Shown: positions 33,861-43,499, numbered from the stretch's first letter. The stretch is DNA of 64,000 nt from Flagellimonas olearia (GCF_009184425.1 NZ_WELG01000002.1:1385375-1449374); one strand, 5' to 3'. Notes: a model not told the origin generated them from the sequence alone. Translations and numbers: made by a program.

Positions 33861-34623
33861 AATGTTCCAATTCTTGGTCAATCACTTTTAGAATGGATTC
33901 CAACTGAAACATCAGTGGGTTGTAATGTTCTGTTTCTGTGGATTGACTTGTAATGATGAACATTAGAATGTTGTTTTGGAAGGCAATGGATTCCAATACG
34001 GATAAATTGCTCATGGCCTTTTCACCCACAGGGATTCCCATTTTTTCGGACATGCCCGTATGGTCCAGGATGGTTCGGATACTATGGCCTTCATCTCTAA
34101 AAGCATTGACCGTACTGTTTCGTTGCTCGTCCTGCATTCGTTCTTGATTGGAAATGTCATCTATGGTGGCGATCCAATTGGTCAGTTTTATCCGTAGAGC
34201 ATTATTGGTGATATCCTTAAGACTTCCGGAATTTACCATTTCAGTGAGAAGGGAGTTGTTGGGGTTGAAGAAGATATCATAGGCAAAGGCGGTAACGAAC
34301 AGTTCGGACAACTTTTCCTCCGAAGGACTTTCGTTTTGGTCCATGATCTTCACAATTTCAGTAGCTGCATTATAACTGTTCTTATTGAACTTGATCAATT
34401 CCTCCAATTTATATTTACTGGTCTCAAACTCTTCTTTTAAGCCTTTAAGGTATACCTGTTCTTTTTGCCGTTTTATGCTTTGTTCATTGGCATTGTTAAT
34501 GGCCAAGGCAATGAGAATGCCAATCACTACAAGGACGATTTCGCCAAGGGCATATAGGAGGTAATTGCTGATTTTTTTCTCGGCGATCAGTTGTTTTCTA
34601 ACTTTTCTAAAGAGCTTTAGCAT
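33859..34623 (-). CDS. DUF6090 family membrane protein
   Basis: A 254-residue protein with the family start FRKVRKQLI-EKKISNYLLYALGEI and one hydrophobic helix (IVLVVIGILIALAINN, about 28-46), followed by a mostly helical, charged domain. Paralogues are abundant in Flavobacteriaceae; the function is unknown. The positive-inside rule places the C-terminal bulk in the periplasm. It is monocistronic. Confidence 0.85.
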   Translation of the reverse strand: MLKLFRKVRKQLIAEKKISNYLLYALGEIVLVVIGILIALAINNANEQSIKRQKEQVYLKGLKEEFETSKYKLEELIKFNKNSYNAATEIVKIMDQNESPSEEKLSELFVTAFAYDIFFNPNNSLLTEMVNSGSLKDITNNALRIKLTNWIATIDDISNQERMQDEQRNSTVNAFRDEGHSIRTILDHTGMSEKMGIPVGEKAMSNLSVLESIAFQNNILMFIITSQSTETEHYNPLMFQLESILKVIDQELEH

Positions 34624-34698
34624 AGGTGTTGGTTGGTTGTTCCTGTTGGTTTTAGGAAACTAATCTAACTATTTTTTGAACATCACATGTATTTGGCC

Positions 34699-36033
34699 CT
34701 ATTGATACCCTATGGCCACGGATACCACCAAGGCAATGGCGGCAATCAATACAATGAGCAAGGTAGGTTTAAGGGCAAACTTCAGCCATTTGTTATAAGG
34801 GATGTTGCAAAGCGCCAAAACGGCCATGAGCGCCCCATTGGTGGGCACGATCATATCGGCCATAATAGCTCCGTATTGATAGGCCAAAACACAGGTTTGT
34901 CTGGATACCCCTATTAAATCTGAAAGAGGGATCAATATGGGCATGGTCAATACCGCCTGTCCCGAATAACTGGGAACCGGAAAGTGCAAAAATGAATGGG
35001 CAACCATCATGGAGACGGCAGAGACAGAAGGAGAAAGATACTTGAGTGGCCCAAAAAGACCATATACAATGGTGTCCATGATCATGCCTTCTTTCAGGAG
35101 CAACGAAATGCTATTGGCGAGCCCCAACAGTATGGCGGCAAACATCATTTCCTTGAATCCATCAATATAGGACTCACCGGTGCCGTTGACACCCAGTTGG
35201 CCAATGAGCCCTGCCACGATGCCCAAGGCAAAGAAGGAGGCGGACATTTCGTTGAAATCCCAATTCAAAAACAGAAGGCCATAAATAACGCCACAGAAGG
35301 TCAATGCGAGGAGCGACAATATGATCTTGCTTCGTGTGGTCATGGACTCGTGAGCGGAAGGCATCTTTATTTTATCGATCCTGTTCTTGTTGGCATATCG
35401 TATAATAAAGGCTATCCATACGATAAGAACCACTGCTAAAACCACAAGTCTAAACTGACTGCCCGAAAGTAACGGGAGCCCGGCCTCTTTTTGGGCAATC
35501 ATAACCCCAAAGGGGTTGGATGGGCTAAAAGAACTGCCAATGACCGTTGATCCATAACTCATGAGTATAATGGAGAACGTATTATAGCCAAGACTTTTCC
35601 CGAACAAGAGCAAAATGGGTATCATGGCAATGACTTCTTCCTGCATGCCTATGGTGACCCCACCTGCGGTAAAAAGGGCCGTGACTAAAATCAATGCCAA
35701 GGTCTCTTTGCCTTCCAGGATTTTGACCAGTTTTACCAAGCCTTGGTTGAGGGCCCCGGTTTTTTCGATGACATAAAAGCAACCTCCAATCAAAAAGATA
35801 AGGACTATGGCATCTGCCCGCCCAATGATCCCTCTTGGGATGGAGAGAATCAGGTCCATAAGGGAGAGATGTTCCGATGTTAACGATTGGTAGGAGTCGT
35901 TCAGGACTTTTGTGGTTCCGGTTGCCTCATCCAGTATACGTTGGTAGCTTCCTTGTGGGACGATGTACGTTAGGATCCAGGCAAAAATGATGACAGCAAT
36001 GAGTATGACGAAAGCATTGGGAAATTTTTTCAT
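34699..36033 (-). CDS. YfcC/DcuC-like (C4-dicarboxylate carrier family) transporter
   Basis: A 444-residue polytopic membrane protein of the YfcC family (IPR018385-type anaerobic C4-dicarboxylate carriers): WILTYIVPQGSY at the first external loop, the re-entrant GVTIGMQEEVIAMIPIL and STVIGSSFSPSNPFGVM, and a mirrored second repeat with HFPVPSYSGQAVLTMPIL and VPTNGALMAVL. Substrates of YfcC proteins are not settled (dicarboxylates, basic amino acids and acetate have been proposed), so I leave it open. It is preceded by a small gene on the same strand. Confidence 0.88.
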   Translation of the reverse strand: MKKFPNAFVILIAVIIFAWILTYIVPQGSYQRILDEATGTTKVLNDSYQSLTSEHLSLMDLILSIPRGIIGRADAIVLIFLIGGCFYVIEKTGALNQGLVKLVKILEGKETLALILVTALFTAGGVTIGMQEEVIAMIPILLLFGKSLGYNTFSIILMSYGSTVIGSSFSPSNPFGVMIAQKEAGLPLLSGSQFRLVVLAVVLIVWIAFIIRYANKNRIDKIKMPSAHESMTTRSKIILSLLALTFCGVIYGLLFLNWDFNEMSASFFALGIVAGLIGQLGVNGTGESYIDGFKEMMFAAILLGLANSISLLLKEGMIMDTIVYGLFGPLKYLSPSVSAVSMMVAHSFLHFPVPSYSGQAVLTMPILIPLSDLIGVSRQTCVLAYQYGAIMADMIVPTNGALMAVLALCNIPYNKWLKFALKPTLLIVLIAAIALVVSVAIGYQ

Positions 36034-36133
36034 CCGGTTTGGTTTTGGTTATATGAAACAAAGGCTTTGGGCCTTGTCTTGGTTTCAGTGGATACCAATT
36101 CCCATAATGTACGGTCAAGTTCTTTCTACGCTG

Positions 36134-36361
36134 CTATTGGGGTTTGTTTTTCATTTTTTTCAAAAAATTGACCATTTCCTTAAGGCTGTCCTGTAGTTCG
36201 TCATAGCCAATAACATCCCCAATATACATTAAATCATGTATACTGTCCCTCGCCTTATCTTTTATGGATTGGCCTAAAAAATCCAATGAATCCTGTACTT
36301 CTGGGGATGGATTCTCAATGCGTTTCAGCATTTTGAAAGTATGAAGGGATTCTTTTAGCAT
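36134..36361 (-). CDS. Small helical protein of unknown function
   Basis: A 75-residue protein, charged and predicted helical (RIENPSPEVQDSLDFLGQSI, DELQDSLKEMVNFLKKMKN). It is 100 bases upstream of the YfcC-type gene on the same strand. No family recognised; the coding call rests on codon-like composition and clean start and stop. Confidence 0.55.
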   Translation of the reverse strand: MLKESLHTFKMLKRIENPSPEVQDSLDFLGQSIKDKARDSIHDLMYIGDVIGYDELQDSLKEMVNFLKKMKNKPQ

Positions 36362-36428
36362 TTCTTGGGTTTATAAGTGTAAGTTATTGGATTTTTACAG
36401 ATTTGCTTTGTAAGATACCTAAAACTGT

Positions 36429-37223
36429 TTAGTTGATCGTTATCCCTACATAATACCCTTCACTGCCCCGTACATTGAATACGGTATTGTCCTCAAAAAT
36501 TAAATACTGGCCCTTAATGCCCTTCAGGACTCCCTTGTAACTTGGAGTCTTGTCCAAGTTGAGGCTTTTTACCTTTTCCGGGTATTGCAATACCGGAAAT
36601 TCCAAATGGGTCTCCTTATCATCTTCAATAAAATATTGGGAGACTTCCTCGGGGATATAAGGTTTTAGTTTGCTGCGCCATTCGGTCAGGTCCAGATCTT
36701 CAATATCGTTCTTTAGCATTTTCTGCCAACTGGTCTTGTCGCTCACATGGTCTTTTAGGGCCACCTCGGTGATACCGGCCAGATAGCGGTTGGGCACTTC
36801 CACAATTTCAATGGCCTCGTGGGCACCTTGGTCGATCCAACGGGTGGGCACCTGCGATTTTCGGGTCACTCCCACCTTTACATTGCTGGAATTGGCCAAA
36901 TAGACAATGTGTGGTTGCAGCTGCATCTTTTTTTCAAACTCCAAGTCACGATCCTCTTTGTCCAAATGAGCCGTGCTTAACTCGGGTTTCATGATCCAAT
37001 CCCCGGCGGTAGGGGTTTCGTAAAAACAAGTCTTGCAGAATCCTTGTCTGTAGATGGGACGGTCCTGTCCGCAATTCAGGCATTGGAATTTGATGAAATC
37101 AATCTGAACCTCTTTGTCCAGAGCTTGGTTCATGTTGATGAAATCGTTCTCAAAGACCAAAAAATATTGGATGGGACTTCCATTTTCGGTTTGCATCTTG
37201 CGCAGGACCCCTTCGTAAAGCAT
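36429..37223 (-). CDS. DUF2797 protein with GIY-YIG-like core
   Basis: A 264-residue protein. I place the start at 37223 (MLYEGVLRKM), because the 41 residues that an earlier ATG would add lack family similarity. A four-Cys zinc finger (CLNCGQDRPIYRQGFCKTC) is followed by the block PHIVYLANSSNVKVGVTR and PTRWIDQGA, which resembles the GIY-YIG fold. DUF2797 proteins are widespread in Bacteroidota and Actinobacteria; the function is not known. It is divergent from the GH3 gene. Confidence 0.87.
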   Translation of the reverse strand: MLYEGVLRKMQTENGSPIQYFLVFENDFINMNQALDKEVQIDFIKFQCLNCGQDRPIYRQGFCKTCFYETPTAGDWIMKPELSTAHLDKEDRDLEFEKKMQLQPHIVYLANSSNVKVGVTRKSQVPTRWIDQGAHEAIEIVEVPNRYLAGITEVALKDHVSDKTSWQKMLKNDIEDLDLTEWRSKLKPYIPEEVSQYFIEDDKETHLEFPVLQYPEKVKSLNLDKTPSYKGVLKGIKGQYLIFEDNTVFNVRGSEGYYVGITIN

Positions 37224-37320
37224 AGTGGAATGAATGTTTAAAACTGATTTGAAAATGAGGGGCAGAAAAGCTATTTTAGCTATTGCACCCAACTGAATTT
37301 CTTGGTTAAATATACCTAAA

Positions 37321-38835
37321 ATGCCAATACCATTATTCAATTCCATTGCTTCTTGGTTACTGCGGAAGCGTTATCACCAGATAGAACTTTTTCTAAAGTA
37401 CCCCTTGGAGGTTCAGGATGAGGTCTTGCGCCATTTGATGGATTTTTCCGAAGATACCATGATCGGTAAGCAGTACGGGTTTAAGGATATGCCCAAGTAT
37501 GATGAATTCAAGAACAGGGTTCCCATTGTAAGTTATGAGGATATTGCCCCGTTGATAGAACGGACCAGAAAGGGGGAACAGAACCTGTTTTGGCCCACCA
37601 CCATTAAATGGTTTGCCAAAAGTAGTGGTACCACCAACGCCAAGAGCAAGTTTATTCCGGTGAGCTCGGAAGCCTTGGAGGATTGTCATTACAAGTCCAG
37701 CAAAGACCTATTGTGCCTTTACCTGAACAATAACGAAAATTCCCAACTATTCACGGGGAAGAGCCTAAGATTGGGGGGGAGCAAGGAACTTTATGAGGAC
37801 AATGGTACTTTTTTTGGCGATCTCTCGGCCATATTGATTGATAACATGCCCTTGTGGGCCGAATACAGCAGTACGCCCAGCAACAAGGTTTCGTTGATGA
37901 GCGAATGGGAATCCAAACTGGAGGCTATTATAGAGGAAAGTATCCGGGAGAATGTGACCAGTTTGGCCGGGGTGCCTTCATGGATGTTGGTATTGCTCAA
38001 TCAAGTTTTGGAGAAAACCGGAAAGAACCATTTATTTGAGATATGGGAAAATCTGGAAGTATATTTTCATGGTGGGGTAAGTTTTATTCCCTATAAAAAC
38101 CAGTACAAAAACCTGTTGCCACGAAAAAAGTTCAACTATTATGAAACCTATAATGCCTCCGAAGGCTTCTTTGGGATTCAGGATAGGAATAATTCCGATG
38201 ATTTGCTGTTGATGTTGGATTATGGGATTTTCTATGAGTTCATCCCTATGGACTCCTATGGGAATGAGGAAACTGCCATTCCGTTGTGGGAGGTGCAACT
38301 TGGGGTCAACTACGCTATGGTCATCACTACCAATGCAGGACTCTGGCGCTACAAAATAGGGGATACCATACGATTTACTTCCAAAGATCCGTATAGGATA
38401 CGGATCACTGGGCGAACCAAGCACCATATCAATGCTTTTGGGGAGGAACTTATTATTGAAAATGCCGAAGAGGCCCTGAAGCAGATTTGTCAGAAGACCG
38501 ATGCTGAGATTATGGACTATACGGCAGCGCCCATTTTTATGACCGGAAACGATAAAGGAGCCCATGAATGGATCATTGAATTCAGGAAACCACCGGAAGA
38601 TATCGCCTACTTTACCGAATTTTTGGACAATGCGCTTAAATCATTGAATTCAGATTATGAGGCCAAACGATATAACAACATCACCCTAAAAATGCCCAAG
38701 GTGCATATGGCAAGAAAGAACCTGTTTCATGATTGGTTGAAATCCAAAAACAAGTTGGGTGGGCAACACAAGATACCGAGATTGTCCAATGAAAGGGCTT
38801 ATTTGGATGAGTTGCTGCAAATGAATATGCAATAA
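37321..38835 (+). CDS. GH3-family acyl-adenylate enzyme
   Basis: A 504-residue protein of the GH3 family, ANL-superfamily adenylating enzymes named after plant auxin-amido synthetases. Motifs: KSSGTTNAKSKFIPV (phosphate-binding), YNASEGFFGIQD (motif with Glu), MVITTNAGLWRYKIGD (motif 3 with Asp) and ITGRTKHHINAFGEEL. Bacterial members are common in Bacteroidota and probably join a carboxylate to an amine or amino acid via an acyl-AMP; the substrates are unknown. It is divergent from DUF2797 and monocistronic. Confidence 0.92.
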   Translation: MPIPLFNSIASWLLRKRYHQIELFLKYPLEVQDEVLRHLMDFSEDTMIGKQYGFKDMPKYDEFKNRVPIVSYEDIAPLIERTRKGEQNLFWPTTIKWFAKSSGTTNAKSKFIPVSSEALEDCHYKSSKDLLCLYLNNNENSQLFTGKSLRLGGSKELYEDNGTFFGDLSAILIDNMPLWAEYSSTPSNKVSLMSEWESKLEAIIEESIRENVTSLAGVPSWMLVLLNQVLEKTGKNHLFEIWENLEVYFHGGVSFIPYKNQYKNLLPRKKFNYYETYNASEGFFGIQDRNNSDDLLLMLDYGIFYEFIPMDSYGNEETAIPLWEVQLGVNYAMVITTNAGLWRYKIGDTIRFTSKDPYRIRITGRTKHHINAFGEELIIENAEEALKQICQKTDAEIMDYTAAPIFMTGNDKGAHEWIIEFRKPPEDIAYFTEFLDNALKSLNSDYEAKRYNNITLKMPKVHMARKNLFHDWLKSKNKLGGQHKIPRLSNERAYLDELLQMNMQ

Positions 38836-38854
38836 ATCGGCTTATTTTGTAGTT

Positions 38855-38884
38855 TACCTTTGTTTTACGAAAACGTTTTCGTAA
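38855..38884 (+). promoter_or_regulatory. Promoter box with LacI-type palindromic operator
   Basis: TACCTTTG (38855-38862) matches the TAnnTTTG box. It is followed at 38865-38884 by a perfect 20-bp palindrome with half-site TTACGAAAAC and a central CG, the hallmark of LacI-family operators. A repressor there would cover the transcription start. It controls the hydrolase-like gene at 39000. No LacI-type regulator gene lies in the window, and I see no clear -33 TTG. Confidence 0.62.
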
Positions 38885-38999
38885 TATTTGACCCTTTATC
38901 GAACAAAGGTTTCTTTTGGACAAATAAAAATGGTCTTTCTACGTTTAATGTTGAAATTCCCCATGCAAATCTTTTGAACAAACACTAAACCATTACATC

Positions 39000-39539
39000 A
39001 TGGCAGAAAAACTCGTTGTTGTTTCAGATATGTGGGGAGCCAAGAAGGGACTTTGGATTGCTTCCTACTTTGGATATCTGCAACAATATTATGACATTGT
39101 CTTTCATGACAGTCAGCAATTGGGCAATATTGATGTGCCCGTATCCACTGAAGAGAATATCCATAGGGCTTTTGTGGAAGGGGGGATTGATACGGCTGTG
39201 GCCCACTTATTGAAGAAGGAATCGGCGCCAGCACATTATCTCGCATTCAGTACTGGAGGTACCATAGCGTATAAGGCCGCCTTAAAGGGATTGCCCATGA
39301 AATCTTTGACGGCCATTTCGGCTACAAGGATTCGGTTGGAGAACGATAGACCTGATACTTCCCTGAATTTGGTATATGGTGAATCCGATGAATTTAAGCC
39401 TAGCCATGCATGGGCCAAAAAGATAGGTGCAGACCTCAATGTGATTCCAAATTTTGGACATCAGTTGTACTCTGATGAGAAAATCATCTCCCAAGTATGC
39501 ATGGGACTTTTGGAGCAAGTTACCCGAAAAGCGGTTTAA
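39000..39539 (+). CDS. Alpha/beta-hydrolase-like protein
   Basis: A 179-residue protein of unusual short length for this fold. A possible catalytic triad can be read: Ser in YLAFSTGGTIAYKAAL (nucleophile elbow variant FSTGG), Asp in VYGESDEF and His in NFGHQLYSD. The substrate is unknown. It has its own promoter with a LacI-type palindrome, and is convergent with clpX, whose stop is 3 bases away. Confidence 0.72.
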   Translation: MAEKLVVVSDMWGAKKGLWIASYFGYLQQYYDIVFHDSQQLGNIDVPVSTEENIHRAFVEGGIDTAVAHLLKKESAPAHYLAFSTGGTIAYKAALKGLPMKSLTAISATRIRLENDRPDTSLNLVYGESDEFKPSHAWAKKIGADLNVIPNFGHQLYSDEKIISQVCMGLLEQVTRKAV

Positions 39540-39542
39540 CCT

Positions 39543-40778
39543 TTAGGAAACCACTTTTAGTTTTTTGATGGTCTCGTAGGAAAGTTTTTCCTCCGCATAG
39601 GCCTTGGTTACCTTGAATTCAGTCTCATCACTGCTGGGAAGGGTGAACATGGCGTCGGTAAAAACGGCCTCACAAAGGGAACGAAGTCCTCTGGCACCCA
39701 ACTTGTATTCCACAGCCTTTTCCACAATGTAGTCCAAGGCTTGCTCGGTAATGGTAAACTTAATGTCATCCATGTTGAACAGTTTTTCGTACTGTTTGAT
39801 GATGGCATTCTTGGGTTCGGTAAGAATAGCTCGCAAGGTTTTGGCATCAAGGGGGTTCATGTGCGTGAGCACGGGCAACCTTCCAATGATTTCCGGAATA
39901 AGACCAAACTCCTTTAAATCTTTGGGGATGATGTATTGGAGGATGTTTTCCTGATCCAATTTTTCTTCCGCTTTGGATGCGCTATACCCAACCGCCTGCA
40001 TGTTCAAACGTTTGGTGATAATACGCTCGATACCGTCAAAGGCACCACCGGCTACAAAAAGAATGTTTTCGGTATTCACCTCGATAAATTTCTGGTCGGG
40101 ATGCTTACGACCACCTTTAGGTGGAACGTTCACTACGGTACCTTCCAATAATTTTAGAAGCCCCTGTTGCACTCCTTCCCCTGAAACATCACGGGTAATG
40201 GAGGGATTATCACTCTTTCGGGCAATCTTATCGATTTCATCTATAAAAACGATACCCCTTTCGGCTTTTTCCAAGTTGTAATCGGCAGCTTGGAGCAAAC
40301 GGGTAAGAATGCTTTCCACATCTTCCCCAACATATCCTGCTTCGGTAAGCACCGTGGCATCAACAATGGCCAAGGGTACATTGAGCATGCGGGCAATGGT
40401 CTTGGCGATCAAGGTCTTTCCAGTCCCGGTCTGCCCTACCATGATGATATTGCTCTTCTGGATTTCTACGTCGTTATCCTTGCTCTTGGGTTGTAACAAT
40501 CGCTTGTAGTGATTGTAGACCGCAACGGACATGACTTTTTTGGTACGCTCCTGTCCAATGACAAAAGTGTCCAAAAAGTCCCTGATCTCCATTGGTTTTT
40601 TAAGGACCAATTCAGAGGAGAGGTCTTGGTTTTTGGATTGTTTGGATTCCTCTGCAACAATACTATGGGCCTGTTCTATACAACGGTCACAAATGTGTGC
40701 ATCGAGCCCTGCAATCAACAGATTGGTTTCGGGCTTTTTTCTACCACAAAATGAACATTCCAAGTTTTCCTTTGCCAT
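39543..40778 (-). CDS. clpX: ATP-dependent Clp protease unfoldase ClpX
   Basis: A 411-residue AAA+ unfoldase. The N-terminal zinc domain has [10 protein letters not shown] and CDRCIEQAH. Walker A is GQTGTGKT, Walker B is IVFIDEIDK, the pore loop is GYVGEDVES and [16 protein letters not shown] follows. The loop that docks onto ClpP, IGF in proteobacteria, reads VGY (AVGYSASK), a Bacteroidota-type variant. ClpX feeds proteins into ClpP. It lies downstream of clpP on the same strand with a gap of 103 bases. Confidence 0.98.
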   Translation of the reverse strand: MAKENLECSFCGRKKPETNLLIAGLDAHICDRCIEQAHSIVAEESKQSKNQDLSSELVLKKPMEIRDFLDTFVIGQERTKKVMSVAVYNHYKRLLQPKSKDNDVEIQKSNIIMVGQTGTGKTLIAKTIARMLNVPLAIVDATVLTEAGYVGEDVESILTRLLQAADYNLEKAERGIVFIDEIDKIARKSDNPSITRDVSGEGVQQGLLKLLEGTVVNVPPKGGRKHPDQKFIEVNTENILFVAGGAFDGIERIITKRLNMQAVGYSASKAEEKLDQENILQYIIPKDLKEFGLIPEIIGRLPVLTHMNPLDAKTLRAILTEPKNAIIKQYEKLFNMDDIKFTITEQALDYIVEKAVEYKLGARGLRSLCEAVFTDAMFTLPSSDETEFKVTKAYAEEKLSYETIKKLKVVS

Positions 40779-40881
40779 ATCAATATCAAATCAACATATA
40801 TGTTCCAACCACTAATAACGTAAAAAAAATGGGTTTGGTCTACGTTGTCGGGTTGCTTTTAATGGGTTTCAGTTCTTTACC

Positions 40882-41562
40882 CTAGGATTTTTCCCGGACC
40901 AAGATTTCATCGATCATACCATATTCCTTGGCTTCTTTGGCTTTCATCCAGTAATCTCGATCACTATCTTCGTACACTTTTTCAAAAGACTGGCCAGAGT
41001 GTTTGGATATGATCTCGTACAACTCATCTTTTATCTTGAGCACCTCTTTGGCCGCAATCTCAATATCACTCGCCTGCCCTTGCGCTCCCGAAAGAGGTTG
41101 GTGGATCATGACCCTGGAGTGGGTTAAACCACTTCTTTTTCCCTCTTGACCGGCACAAAGAAGTACAGCTGCCATGGAAGCGGCGATACCCGTACATATG
41201 GTGGCAACATCAGGTTTTATGAACTGCATGGTATCATAGATTCCCAATCCGGCATAAACACTTCCACCCGGGGAGTTGATGTATATCTGGATATCCTTGG
41301 AGGCATCGGCACTTTCCAAGAAAAGTAACTGTGCCTGCACAATATTGGCCACTTGATCATTGATTCCAGTTCCCAAAAAGATGATGCGGTCCATCATCAA
41401 TCTCGAGAAAACATCCATGGCAATGGCGTTCAATTGCCGTTCCTCAATGATGTTAGGGGTCATGCTCACGGGATACATGCTGCTCATGATGTTATCATAA
41501 TGCATACTGTTGATGCCGTGGTGCTGGGTAGCGTATTTTTTGAATTCTTTTCCGTAATCCAT
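40882..41562 (-). CDS. clpP: ATP-dependent Clp protease proteolytic subunit ClpP
   Basis: A 226-residue serine peptidase. The ATG at 41562 (MDYGKEFKKYATQ) is preferred to an upstream ATG at 41619, which lies in the terminator hairpin of tig. Catalytic Ser is in GIAASMAAVLL, His in RVMIHQPLSG, Asp in EDSDRDYWM; INSPGGSVYAGLGIYDTM is the handle region. It assembles into a double heptamer with ClpX. The order tig-clpP-clpX is the ancestral bacterial arrangement. Confidence 0.98.
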   Translation of the reverse strand: MDYGKEFKKYATQHHGINSMHYDNIMSSMYPVSMTPNIIEERQLNAIAMDVFSRLMMDRIIFLGTGINDQVANIVQAQLLFLESADASKDIQIYINSPGGSVYAGLGIYDTMQFIKPDVATICTGIAASMAAVLLCAGQEGKRSGLTHSRVMIHQPLSGAQGQASDIEIAAKEVLKIKDELYEIISKHSGQSFEKVYEDSDRDYWMKAKEAKEYGMIDEILVREKS

Positions 41563-41589
41563 GGGATGGTGTTGAATTTTTCTTAAAAA

Positions 41590-41620
41590 AAAGGTGCCGA
41601 AAAAACAGCTTTTCGGCACC
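41590..41620 (-). terminator. Terminator between tig and clpP
   Basis: GGTGCCGAAAA (41593-41603), loop AACAGC, TTTTCGGCACC (41610-41620). On the minus strand it ends in a T-run. It would separate tig transcripts from clpP, so clpP may have its own promoter. Confidence 0.85.
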
Positions 41621-41652
41621 GTAAAGATACTTAATTTTCTTTTAGCCCAAGA

Positions 41653-42975
41653 TTAGCTGTAGGCTTCCTTGATAAAGTCGTCATAACTGACTTCCTTCAC
41701 CTTTAGGTTGGCCTTTTCCTTGTATAGGTCCAATAGTTTTTGGCTCATCAACTGCTCAGAGAGTCTTTTTACCTCGTCTTGGTTGCCCAAAACCCTGGTG
41801 GCAATGTTCTCCAACTCTTCTTCTTTGGGATCCATATGGCCGTATTGTGCCATTTGGGATTTAATGAAGCCTTTGGCAAACTCCTTCAATTCATCAAACT
41901 GAACCTGAAGATCGTTCTCTTGGATGATTTTACCTTCAATAAGTTGATAACGAAGTCCTTTTTCAGACTTTTCAAACTCTTCCTTGGCCTCATCATCGGT
42001 CAAAAGTTTTTCACCGCTGATTTGGATCCATTTTTTCAGGAACTCGGCAGGAAGCTCAAATTGGGTCTCATCAATAAGCTTTTCGGTAACATCGTTCAAC
42101 AATTTCTGATCGGCTTGTTGTTCAAACTGCTTTTCAGAGTCTTCCTTGATTCGATCCTTAAGTTCTTTCTCAGAGCTTACATTGTCTTTTCCGAACAATT
42201 TGTCGAACAGCTCTTGGTCTAGGGCGGCAGGCTCCCTTTCATTGATTTCCTCAATGGTGAAGGTTACATCAATGTTCAATTTTTCAGCCTTGTCCGCACT
42301 GATTCCCAATGCACTGGACAACAGGTAATCTTCCTTGAACAATCCCTTTGTGGAAAGGGTTGCGGATTCACCAACCTTTTTACCGACCAAGGCGTCAGTG
42401 GCTTTCTTGCTCTTTACCTTGCTAAGTTCAATAGTGGTTTTATGCTCTATCTCCTCTGCTTCGTTGACAAAGGTTCCGGTGATTTCGTCGTTTTTACCTA
42501 CTTCGGTTTTGGAAACCAGTTTTCCGTATTGTTTTTGGATACGTTCCACTTGTTCCTCGATCATTTTTTTATCGGCAACAATCTTGTACTGGGTTACGGC
42601 TTTTTTGGTCTTCAACTGAACGTCAAAGTTTGGGGCCAATCCCAATTCAAATTCAAAATCAAGATTTTCGCTGTCCCAATCAAAATTTTCCTGTTGTTTG
42701 GGAAGGGGATTGCCCAACACATCCAACTTTTCCTCGGTAAGGTATTTGTTCAGATTGTCTTGCAACAGTTTGTTCACCTCATCCACCAAAACGGCTTTGC
42801 CGTATTGCTTTTTGATAAGCCCCATGGGGACCTGTCCTTTTCTAAAGCCAGGAATATTGGCTTGTTTTCTGTAGTCTTTTAGGATTTTGTCTACGTTCTC
42901 CTGATAATCCTCTTTGCTGATCTCGACCTTTACAACTGCATTAAGATTGTCAATCTGCTCTTTAGTAATGTTCAT
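41653..42975 (-). CDS. tig: Trigger factor
   Basis: A 440-residue ribosome-associated chaperone. The ribosome-binding loop is GFRKGQVPMGLIKKQYG near residue 42; the middle is FKBP-like (about 150-240, in divergent Bacteroidota form) and the C-terminus is helical. It binds nascent chains at the exit tunnel. A well-formed promoter lies 34 bases upstream and a terminator follows. Confidence 0.96.
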   Translation of the reverse strand: MNITKEQIDNLNAVVKVEISKEDYQENVDKILKDYRKQANIPGFRKGQVPMGLIKKQYGKAVLVDEVNKLLQDNLNKYLTEEKLDVLGNPLPKQQENFDWDSENLDFEFELGLAPNFDVQLKTKKAVTQYKIVADKKMIEEQVERIQKQYGKLVSKTEVGKNDEITGTFVNEAEEIEHKTTIELSKVKSKKATDALVGKKVGESATLSTKGLFKEDYLLSSALGISADKAEKLNIDVTFTIEEINEREPAALDQELFDKLFGKDNVSSEKELKDRIKEDSEKQFEQQADQKLLNDVTEKLIDETQFELPAEFLKKWIQISGEKLLTDDEAKEEFEKSEKGLRYQLIEGKIIQENDLQVQFDELKEFAKGFIKSQMAQYGHMDPKEEELENIATRVLGNQDEVKRLSEQLMSQKLLDLYKEKANLKVKEVSYDDFIKEAYS

Positions 42976-43008
42976 CTCCTACCTAATTTGCTGTTCAAAA
43001 ATGGGAGG

Positions 43009-43039
43009 CAAAAGTAATGCATTTTCCGTTTGGCAGCAA
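43009..43039 (-). promoter_or_regulatory. Flavobacterial-type promoter of tig
   Basis: On the minus strand: TTG (43039-43037), 20-base spacer, TACTTTTG (43016-43009). It matches the TTG-N17-23-TAnnTTTG consensus, with the same 20-base spacer as the SusC promoter. Confidence 0.75.
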
Positions 43040-43074
43040 CTTTTTAAAGCCTTGAATGCCAAACAAAATGAATT

Positions 43075-43419
43075 CTATACATCTTCTTTCAGAACGGAGT
43101 GTAAAATGGATTGCAAAAACGAGAGCAAAAGGCTAAAAATTAGTGCCCACCAAATACTGGTTACCTGGAATCCATCAATCAAATTGGCGGCTATTAGAAT
43201 AATGATGGCATTGATGATCAAGAGGAACAATCCCAGCGTCACAATGGTAATCGGTAAGGTTAGAATAACGAGTATGGGTTTTACCAAAAAGTTGAGGACA
43301 CTAAGGACTATGGCGACAATGATCGCGGTCATCATGGAATCCACACCCACACCAGGCAAAACATAGGAAAGTATAACAACGGCAAGTGCATTCAATAAAA
43401 GTCTTAGGATCAATTTCAT
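43075..43419 (-). CDS. Phage-holin-IV-like small membrane protein (PF04020 type)
   Basis: A 114-residue protein with four hydrophobic helices, typical of the 'phage holin family' (PF04020) found in ordinary bacterial chromosomes. Family block: VLNFLVKPILVILTLPITI. There is no sign of a phage lysis cassette nearby, and the role in the host membrane is unknown. Confidence 0.85.
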   Translation of the reverse strand: MKLILRLLLNALAVVILSYVLPGVGVDSMMTAIIVAIVLSVLNFLVKPILVILTLPITIVTLGLFLLIINAIIILIAANLIDGFQVTSIWWALIFSLLLSFLQSILHSVLKEDV

Positions 43420-43439
43420 GAGGTTTTGATTTTAGGGTT

Positions 43440-43467
43440 GAAAAAAAGGCACCGTACAAACGGTGCC
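43440..43467 (-). terminator. Terminator of the GDSL-like lipoprotein gene
   Basis: GGCACCGT (43448-43455), loop ACAA, ACGGTGCC (43460-43467); on the minus strand a T-run follows. It lies 33 bases after the stop at 43500. Confidence 0.85.
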
Positions 43468-43499
43468 TTCAATATAATGAAATTAAATATGGTTCCTTC

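Noticed and set aside
43075-43419. A phage lysis gene because of the 'holin' family name
   Set aside because: This family is common in bacterial chromosomes, and no endolysin, capsid or integrase gene lies near.
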